Below, piece by piece: positions 58,702 to 64,000 of a stretch of 64,000 nt of DNA (its first letter is position 1; every line of letters begins with the position of its first letter). The stretch spans positions 1,550,001-1,614,000 of the forward strand of contig NC_013729.1 in assembly GCF_000024345.1 (NCBI RefSeq), read 5' to 3'. The notes under the pieces are model-generated. The model searched no databases. It saw nothing but the letters and a program-made list of their open reading frames with translations, and had not been told where the DNA came from. This DNA comes from Kribbella flavida DSM 17836. Lineage in GTDB: Bacteria; Actinomycetota; Actinomycetes; Propionibacteriales; Kribbellaceae. A program made the position numbers and the translations under genes.

Positions 58702-59759
58702 CGGGCGCGCGCTTGGTGGCGCGGACAGTACGCGGTCTCGAGGCCCTCCTGGCCGGGGAGATCGAGGCCGGCGGGCTGGGAACGGTCGAGCAGCAAGGGC
58801 ATCGCGAGGTGTGGTTCCGGTACGCCGCCTCCGGCGCGCGGGTGCTCGACCTGCGCTGTGCGGACGACGTGTTCGTGGTCGGCGCCGCGGTGCCGGGAAT
58901 CGACCGGACCAAGGCCAGCCTGGCGACGCTGGCGGCCGCGGCCCGGGAAGTGCCGGTGCGGGAGTTGCAGGCGTTGCGCGAGCAACTCGGTGGCTCCGAG
59001 CAGCCTCTGTCCGTGGACGTCTCTGCTTCCTTCCTGGGACAGCGGAACTACAACCGGTACGACCTGGAGGACGCTGTCGGCGAGCCGCTGGCAGCGGCTG
59101 CCGGTCTGCCGTACTACAGCCGCCGCGCCGGGACAGTTCCCCCGCCCGGCGCGATGTCGTGGCGGCTCACGGTGGACGGCACCAGGGCACTGCTCGGTCT
59201 GCGGATCGGTGCAGAGCCCTTGCATCGCAGGACATATCGACAAATCACCCGGCCTGGCAGCGTGCATCCGCCGGTGGCGGCTGCCATGGTCCGGCTCGCG
59301 CGGCCGCTCGACCGGGCCACTGTGCTCGACCCCTGTTGCGGGGCCGGGACCATCCCGATCGAGGCGGCGTCCATCGGTCGGCAGCTGTCGGTTCTGGGCA
59401 GCGACCGGAACCGAGACGCCGTCGGTGCGGCCCAGGCGAACGGCGCAGGCTCGTCGATCCGCTGGCTGATCGCGGATGCCGGTTCGTTGCCCTTGGCCTC
59501 TAACTCGGTGGATCTGGCGGTCTCCAATCCACCGTGGGACCGGCAGGTGCCCGCGGCCGGCGTGCTGGCCCGTCGGCCTCAGCGGTTCTGGCGCGAACTC
59601 CACCGAGTCCTCCGGCCCGACGGTCGCGCGGTCGTGCTGCTGACCGAGGCCGACGATCGACTGCGGGACGCTGAGAAGGCAGGCCTCGCACTCCACAGTC
59701 GCCACCCGATCAGCCTGTTCGGCGCCCATCCGGAGGTCGTGCTGCTGAACCCGAGCTGA
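58698..59759 (+). CDS. THUMP-type RNA (guanine-N2) methyltransferase
   Basis: A 353-residue enzyme. THUMP-like N-terminal part (RLVARTVRGLEALLAGEIEA) with an insert, then RKLxxR-type SAM domain: RPLDRATVLDPCCGAGTIPI (motif I), LGSDRNRDAVGAAQ, and the catalytic NPPW motif in LAVSNPPWDRQVPA, then VLRPDGRAVVLLTEADD. Family: UPF0020/Trm14-RlmL-like, which methylates guanine or adenine in tRNA or rRNA. GTG 58698 is coupled to a small upstream ORF. A strong terminator follows. Confidence 0.87.
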   Translation: MTGARLVARTVRGLEALLAGEIEAGGLGTVEQQGHREVWFRYAASGARVLDLRCADDVFVVGAAVPGIDRTKASLATLAAAAREVPVRELQALREQLGGSEQPLSVDVSASFLGQRNYNRYDLEDAVGEPLAAAAGLPYYSRRAGTVPPPGAMSWRLTVDGTRALLGLRIGAEPLHRRTYRQITRPGSVHPPVAAAMVRLARPLDRATVLDPCCGAGTIPIEAASIGRQLSVLGSDRNRDAVGAAQANGAGSSIRWLIADAGSLPLASNSVDLAVSNPPWDRQVPAAGVLARRPQRFWRELHRVLRPDGRAVVLLTEADDRLRDAEKAGLALHSRHPISLFGAHPEVVLLNPS

Positions 59760-59765
59760 CCCGAC

Positions 59766-59807
59766 GCGGCGCCCGGCCCCACGTCCCCGTGGACCGCCGG
59801 GCGCCGC
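59766..59807 (+). terminator. Hairpin after the methyltransferase gene
   Basis: GCGGCGCCCGG pairs perfectly with CCGGGCGCCGC around 20 bases, starting six bases after the stop. Confidence 0.8.
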
Positions 59808-59866
59808 TGCCGGAGTACGAGAAGATCGCGTACGTGCCCGGGCTTCCGGGTCCGGGATCAAGCGAA

Positions 59867-60208
59867 CTACTGACCTTCGTACCGGCTGCCGGACTTGGCG
59901 AGCCCCCGGCTGATCAAGTAGCCGATGGTCAGCAAGGTGACATACAGCCAGGCGTGGTCGGCGCCGAAACCGTCGCGGCCCTCGCTGTCCTCACCGACGA
60001 CCGCGGCGGCGATCAGAACGCCGAGGACCGCGGCGACGTAGGCGATCAGTTCGGTGGTCTTGTAGGCAGCCTTGGTTTCCGAGGGCCAGCCTCGGACCGG
60101 AGCGCCGACACCGGGCCCTCCACCGGTGGGCGGAGTCTGCGGAGCGCCGACAGGCGCCTGGCCCTGGGGCATGCCGCCGGGCGGGGGACCTTGCTGGTAC
60201 GCGGACAT
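59867..60208 (-). CDS. Small two-helix membrane protein with Pro/Gly/Gln-rich head
   Basis: A 113-residue protein from ATG 60208. Residues 1-45 are a low-complexity Pro/Gly/Gln head (YQQGPPPGGMPQGQAPVGAP). Two membrane helices follow at about 55-72 (AYVAAVLGVLIAAAVVGE) and 87-101 (WLYVTLLTIGYLISRG). Such heads are common in actinobacterial membrane proteins of unknown role. Convergent with the methyltransferase gene. A GGAGTGAAG site precedes the start. Confidence 0.8.
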   Translation of the reverse strand: MSAYQQGPPPGGMPQGQAPVGAPQTPPTGGGPGVGAPVRGWPSETKAAYKTTELIAYVAAVLGVLIAAAVVGEDSEGRDGFGADHAWLYVTLLTIGYLISRGLAKSGSRYEGQ

Positions 60209-60311
60209 CTTCACTCCTTGGTTGGTTGGTTGGTGAGTGCCAGGTGCCAGTACCCGCCCCTCTAACGCATCGTGATCGGATCGAGATCCTCTGCTGCTCG
60301 GGTAGGGCCTC

Positions 60312-60327
60312 CGCACTTGCAAGTGCG
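60312..60327. promoter_or_regulatory. Perfect 16-bp palindrome before the MBL gene
   Basis: CGCACTTGCAAGTGCG, followed by a further TACTTGC half. A related imperfect dyad, ACTAAC-GATTG-GTAAGT, lies at the start of the nearby HxlR gene (61729-61745). Together they look like operator sites for that HxlR protein. Confidence 0.55.
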
Positions 60328-60388
60328 TACTTGCGGGCGGCAACGGGTCGCGCCGATGGTTGAAGTCAAGCCCACGAAAGGAACGACG

Positions 60389-61273
60389 ATGCTCAATCCC
60401 GCAGGCCCGAGCCGGCTCACGATCGGATCGACGACGGTCAGCTACCTGCCGGACGGCGAGGTCCACCTGGACCCGGCCGCGCTCTTCCCGGCGTCCGGCC
60501 CCGACGGCTGGAACGCCTACGCGCCGTACCTCGATCCGGACGGCCGGCTGCCGATCAGTGTCGGGTCGTTCCTGATCCGCACCGGCGACCACCGGGTGCT
60601 GGTCGATCTCGGCCTGGGAGCGGTGGACTTCGAGGTGCCGAACTTCGGGTCGTTCAAGGGTGGGGCGCTGCTCGACAGCCTCGCCGGCGAAGGACTGCGG
60701 CCGGCTGACATCGACACGGTGGTGTACACCCATCTCCATCACGACCACGTCGGCTGGACCACGGACGTCGCGCCCGCTCCCGGCTCCCCGTCCGGTGGAC
60801 CGGTGGGCCCGCTGACGTTCGGCAACGCCCGCCACCTGGTCGACAGCGCCGAGTGGGACTACTGGAACGGCCGGGACGAGGTCACCGGTCCGGACCTGCA
60901 GGCCGTGCAGAAGCCGCTCAGCGCGGTCGTCGAGTTCCTCGACCACGACCGGCCGGTGGTGCCCGGCGTCCGGGCGATCGCCACCGCCGGGCACACCCCG
61001 GGTCACACGAGCCTGCTGGTCACCGACCCGGACACCGAGCAGCGCCTGCTCATCCTCGGCGACGTCATGCACACCCAGGCCCAGATCAGCGAGACCGACT
61101 GGAACTTCCTGCTCGACGTCGACGCCGACGAGGGGACCAGGACGCGCGGCAGGGTGCTGGAGCAGTACCAGGACCAGAACACGCTGATCGCCGGCGGCCA
61201 CTTCGCAGGCACCGTGTTCGGCCGCTTCCTGCCCGCCCGGCGGCAGTACCGGTGGGCCGTCACCACCCACTGA
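60389..61273 (+). CDS. MBL-fold metallo-hydrolase
   Basis: A 294-residue metallo-beta-lactamase-fold protein: zinc motif THLHHDHVGW, later ligands in ATAGHTPGHTSLL, LLILGDVMHTQAQ and AGGHFAGTVFGRF. Similar to quorum-lactonase/N-acyl lactonase-like members. GAAAGGAACG precedes ATG 60389. The convergent HxlR gene ends eleven bases downstream; upstream lies a 16-bp palindrome, so redox or electrophile control is likely. Confidence 0.88.
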   Translation: MLNPAGPSRLTIGSTTVSYLPDGEVHLDPAALFPASGPDGWNAYAPYLDPDGRLPISVGSFLIRTGDHRVLVDLGLGAVDFEVPNFGSFKGGALLDSLAGEGLRPADIDTVVYTHLHHDHVGWTTDVAPAPGSPSGGPVGPLTFGNARHLVDSAEWDYWNGRDEVTGPDLQAVQKPLSAVVEFLDHDRPVVPGVRAIATAGHTPGHTSLLVTDPDTEQRLLILGDVMHTQAQISETDWNFLLDVDADEGTRTRGRVLEQYQDQNTLIAGGHFAGTVFGRFLPARRQYRWAVTTH

Positions 61274-61283
61274 TCCGGCCCGG

Positions 61284-61718
61284 TCAGCGGTCGCCGGACT
61301 CCTGGCGGCCGGCTTGCTCGCGGGCTTGTTCGATGTCGTCGATGTACCGCTCCGCCCAGGCCCGAACGGCGGCCATCGGCTCACGCACGGTGTGTCCCAG
61401 CGGGGTCAGTTCGTAGCTGACGGTCCGGTCCGCGTTGGGGCGGCGGATGACCAGCCCGTCGGTTTCCAGGCTGCGCAGGGTCTGGGTGAGCATTTTCTCG
61501 CTGATGCCGTCGACCTGCTGCCGCAACTGGCCGAAGTGGCGTGGTCCTGCCTCCAGTGCGCCGATGAGCAGGACGCTCCACTTGTCCGCGAGCCGGTCCA
61601 GCGCCTGCCGGGACGGGCACGCCGCGCTGTAGACGTTGGCCAGGTGCCCGTCGGGGAGACGGGCCCGAGCGGGTCTGCGGCTTCCAGGCCGGGGCCTGGG
61701 CACACGGGTCGGCGGCAC
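61284..61718 (-). CDS. HxlR-family transcriptional regulator
   Basis: An up to 144-residue winged-helix protein. The HxlR domain begins with VYSAACPSRQALDRLADKWS (sensing cysteine), then HFGQLRQQVDGISEKMLTQT and LETDGLVIRR. The annotated GTG start adds about 30 basic, Pro-rich residues that are not part of the family; a shorter start is likely but no good internal ATG or GTG is evident. The convergent MBL gene and its palindrome are the likely targets. Confidence 0.85.
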   Translation of the reverse strand: MPPTRVPRPRPGSRRPARARLPDGHLANVYSAACPSRQALDRLADKWSVLLIGALEAGPRHFGQLRQQVDGISEKMLTQTLRSLETDGLVIRRPNADRTVSYELTPLGHTVREPMAAVRAWAERYIDDIEQAREQAGRQESGDR

Positions 61719-61771
61719 CTCGTCATACTAACGATTGGTAAGTACCGGCGGGAAGACGCAGCCCGTGCGGA

Positions 61772-62188
61772 TCAGGTCAGGCGGTGCTCGGCGAGCCAGG
61801 TGGTGGCGCGGCGGTTCGAGGCGCGGGAGAGCCAGGCGTCCTGGATGACCTCGGTCAGCTCCTGGTGGGACAGCTCACCGATCCGGCCGGCGCGGACCAG
61901 CACCGACAGGTGCCCGTCGAAGTGCGGCGTGGTGAAGAACGGGGTGGACTCGTCGGACACCAGGGCGAGCTTGTCGTCCTCGCTCGGTACCCAGATCACG
62001 ATCACGTCGTCGTACCGCTCACCCGTGTCCGGGTCGAACGCGTCGGGCCGCGGCGTGCGGAAGAACACGAACGACTTCCCGCCCACCTGGTAGACGGGGT
62101 TGCCCGCACCCCCGCGCTCCACCGTCACGTGCGGCATGCCCGCCGCCACTTCGTGCACGTCCGCCACCCGAGCTTTCCTGCGGGCCAT
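61772..62188 (-). CDS. MmcQ/YjbR family DNA-binding protein
   Basis: A 138-residue protein of the MmcQ/YjbR (CyaY-like fold) family: ADVHEVAAGMPHVTVERGGA, VYQVGGKSFVFFRTPRPDAF, LVSDESTPFFTTPHFDGHLS and SHQELTEVIQDAWLSRASNR. The family binds DNA non-specifically; its biological role is unclear. Start ATG 62188. Divergent from the tiny membrane protein gene at 62260. Confidence 0.88.
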   Translation of the reverse strand: MARRKARVADVHEVAAGMPHVTVERGGAGNPVYQVGGKSFVFFRTPRPDAFDPDTGERYDDVIVIWVPSEDDKLALVSDESTPFFTTPHFDGHLSVLVRAGRIGELSHQELTEVIQDAWLSRASNRRATTWLAEHRLT

Positions 62189-62259
62189 GTCCCGCAGTCT
62201 AAGCTCGTACAGCTGGGTACCGGGCCGCTGTCCCTCGTCACTGGCCGGAAGGAAAGCCC

Positions 62260-62373
62260 ATGGCCCCCCTGCAAGTCCGACCCCTCGGCGGCGGCGTCGG
62301 CTGCCTGATGATGATCCTCATCTCGGTGGTCGCCTCCGTCGTCCTGACCATCGTGCTCAACCTCCTGCTCTGA
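62260..62373 (+). CDS. 37-residue single-helix membrane peptide
   Basis: ATG 62260 behind GGAAGGAAAG encodes MAPLQVRPLGGGVGCLMMIL and a hydrophobic run to NLLL (one membrane helix, residues 15-37). Good codon use and the ribosome site support a real small gene. Function unknown. It lies before the broken phosphotransferase gene. Confidence 0.6.
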   Translation: MAPLQVRPLGGGVGCLMMILISVVASVVLTIVLNLLL

Positions 62374-62394
62374 CCACTGGGTGAGGCTGGGGCG

Positions 62395-62867
62395 ATGACC
62401 GGGGTCCGCGCCGAGGCGACCGAGCAGTGGCTGGAGCTGGTCCGTCAGGAGTACCCCCTGACGGAGGCCGCCTTCGTGCGCGACCTCGGCGGCAACTACA
62501 ACCTGAACCTGCAGGTCGCCTCCGACCGCGGCGCGCTGGTCGTCCGGGTCACCCCCGACTGGATCGAGCCCGATCGGCTGGCCGCCGTGCAGGCGGTGCG
62601 GGAGTATCTCCGGGCCCGTGGCTGGCCGGTCCCGCGGACGATCCGCACTCGCGCGGCTGGTACGACGGTGCCCTGGCCGTTTCGCTCAGCTCGGTGGAGC
62701 GGGCGGCGCTTCCGCTGGCGATCGTCCGTACGCCGCTGACGTTCCTTCGCGACCTGGCCTCTCTCGGTCCGGGCAGCCGCGCGGAGCTGGCCGCACTCCG
62801 GGGCCCGCAGTACGAGTGGGCGGTTCGGCTGCTGCGGGACCCCGGATGGCGGGCGGCGTTCTGCTGA
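62395..62867 (+). pseudogene. Aminoglycoside phosphotransferase-like gene with internal deletion
   Basis: The first 80 codons match the N-lobe of an APH-like kinase (FVRDLGGNYNLNLQVASDRG, VVRVTPDWIEPDRLAAVQAV). After a junction near 62640, another frame gives the family's C-terminal part (GWYDGALAVSLSSVERAALP, LRGPQYEWAVRLLRDPGW). The middle of about 150 residues, including the HGDxxxxN catalytic loop, is missing. The protein cannot be a kinase; the gene is a deletion remnant. Confidence 0.7.
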
Positions 62868-62873
62868 CGGAGA

Positions 62874-64000
62874 TCAGCGGGTGGGGTTGAGGTGGACGCG
62901 GCGGAGGAGCTGGGCGTTGGCGGCGACGACGATGGTCGAAGCGGACATCAGGACGGCGCCGACGGCCGGGCTGAGGGAGATGCCGGCCCAGGCGAGCGCA
63001 CCGGCAGCCAGGGGGATGGCGACGACGTTGTAGCCGGCTGCCCAGGCGAGGTTCTGGATCATCTTGCGGTACGACGCCTTGGACAGCCGGATCACGCCGG
63101 TGACACCGCGCGGGTCGGACGAGGCGAGCACGACCCCGGCCGACTCGATGGCGACGTCGGTGCCGGCGCCGATCGCGATGCCGACGTCGGCGCGGGCCAG
63201 GGCGGGCGCGTCGTTGACGCCGTCGCCGACCATCGCCACCGTCAGGCCCCGGGACTGCAGCTCGCTGACCGCTTTGTCCTTGTCGGCCGGCAGCACCTCG
63301 GCGAACACCTCGTCGACGCCGTCGCGGAAGCCGAGATCGGCCGCCACGGCCCGCGCGACAGGCTCGGCGTCGCCGGTGATCATCACGATCTTCGCCACCC
63401 CGGCCGCCCGGAGCTGCTCGACCGCTTCCCGCGCCTCGGGCCGGACCTCGTCCTCCAGGGCGATCGCTCCGGCCGGTACCGCGGTGGGCCCGTCGAGACG
63501 CAGCAGGTAGAGCACGGCGGCACCACGCCCGGACCACTCGTCGGCGCGTTCGGACAGCACACCCGTCACCTCGACGCCCAGCTCCCGCAGGAGAGCCGGA
63601 CCACCGACCGCGTACGTCGTACCGTCGACGGCGGCCTGCACGCCCCGGCCGGTCAGTGACTTGAACTCGCTCGCCCGTGCTCGTCCTGAGCGCCGGTCGG
63701 CGGCGGTGACGATGGCCCTGGCCAGCGGGTGCTCGCTGTCGGCCTCGACCGCACCCGCGATCCGCAGCACGTCCTGCTCGTCGATCCCGTCGCCCGCGAC
63801 GCCGGTGACGACGTGCTCGCCCTTGGTCAGCGTGCCGGTCTTGTCGAACAGCACCGCCTGCACGGTCCGCATCCGCTCCAGCGCCAGCCGGTCCTTGACC
63901 AGGATCCCGGCCTTGGCGGCGACCGCCGTCGACAGCGCGATGACCAGCGGGATCGCCAGCCCGAGGGCGTGCGGGCAGGCGATCACCAGGACGGTGACGG
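62874..64000 (-). CDS. Heavy-metal P1B-type ATPase with CPH motif, C-terminal part (5' end outside the window)
   Basis: The visible 375 codons hold the ion motif in IACPHALGLAIPLVIAL (CPH, typical of CopB-like Cu(II)/Cu(I)/Ag ATPases), the phosphorylation site FDKTGTLTKGE, the nucleotide region (EADSEHPLARAIVTA with the HP motif; GGPALLRELG), the hinge MVGDGVNDAPALARADVGIA and the last two helices. It exports copper or silver at the cost of ATP. The N-terminal part and first helices lie beyond the window. It is convergent with the phosphotransferase remnant. Confidence 0.93.
   Translation of the reverse strand, partial: VTVLVIACPHALGLAIPLVIALSTAVAAKAGILVKDRLALERMRTVQAVLFDKTGTLTKGEHVVTGVAGDGIDEQDVLRIAGAVEADSEHPLARAIVTAADRRSGRARASEFKSLTGRGVQAAVDGTTYAVGGPALLRELGVEVTGVLSERADEWSGRGAAVLYLLRLDGPTAVPAGAIALEDEVRPEAREAVEQLRAAGVAKIVMITGDAEPVARAVAADLGFRDGVDEVFAEVLPADKDKAVSELQSRGLTVAMVGDGVNDAPALARADVGIAIGAGTDVAIESAGVVLASSDPRGVTGVIRLSKASYRKMIQNLAWAAGYNVVAIPLAAGALAWAGISLSPAVGAVLMSASTIVVAANAQLLRRVHLNPTR

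Noticed and set aside
1..64000. tRNA, rRNA, attachment sites and replication origin
   Set aside because: I looked for cloverleaf-type sequences ending in CCA contexts, rRNA core motifs and DnaA-box clusters by eye and saw none that I could support.

Overview
The window is high-GC chromosomal DNA from a Gram-positive actinobacterium. GC-rich third codon positions, many GTG starts, dense HxlR/LysR/AraC/XRE regulators, short-chain dehydrogenases (SDRs), an RskA-type anti-sigma factor and secreted carbohydrate enzymes all point that way. The tandem DUF4874/DUF4832 proteins beside a sugar ABC transporter, a GH36 enzyme and a ROK regulator would suit a soil genus such as Kribbella or a relative. 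The genus is an inference, not shown by a marker gene. No tRNA, rRNA, CRISPR array or replication origin was seen.

Layout. 1-7.7 kb: the 3' end of a LacI regulator, an AraC regulator, a DHFR-like reductase, an amidase, a divergent HxlR/SDR-like pair, an ECF sigma factor with a coupled membrane partner, and an SDR. 7.9-22.1 kb: a 2566-residue RHS/YD-repeat polymorphic toxin. Behind it lies a reservoir of displaced toxin tips (two with the same HINT-domain end), immunity-type genes and many broken copies. 22.1-23.8 kb: a fasciclin lipoprotein behind a SigK-like promoter, and an RskA-like anti-sigma factor with no SigK gene beside it. 23.9-32 kb: a Tat-exported phosphoesterase, a SigJ-type sigma factor overlapping an epimerase, a divergent NAD(P)-binding protein, a LuxR regulator, an FAD/NAD(P)-binding protein and two MmyB-like XRE regulators. 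33-37 kb: an SDR-SDR-amidohydrolase-SDR operon ending in a truncated lipoprotein gene. 37.3-41.1 kb: a decayed zone with pseudogenes, two paralogous small secreted proteins, a broken IS4-type transposase, and a partial duplication of the 33 kb locus in which the SDR start is fused to an intact copy of the lipoprotein. 41.2-48.8 kb: a PL7 alginate lyase-like protein, LysR, an MBL hydrolase, a GH31 glycosidase, a GNAT acetyltransferase and an ArsR regulator. 48.8-58.5 kb: a carbohydrate uptake locus (two permeases, two inverted DUF4832 proteins, binding protein, GH36 enzyme, ROK repressor). 58.5-64 kb: a leader-like region before a THUMP-type methyltransferase, a small membrane protein, an MBL hydrolase/HxlR pair, an MmcQ/YjbR protein, a tiny membrane protein, a deleted phosphotransferase pseudogene and the C-terminal part of a CPH-type copper ATPase.

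How it works together. The 48.8-58.5 kb locus is the clearest unit. Two almost identical promoters drive the permeases and the binding protein, and the ROK gene carries a perfect palindrome over its own start codon. This suggests one sugar regulon, with oligosaccharide imported and cut by the GH36 enzyme. The RHS region looks like a classic toxin-tip/immunity reservoir. It shows unusually clear traces of recombination and decay, and the least described material in the window is there and in the 37-41 kb duplication zone.
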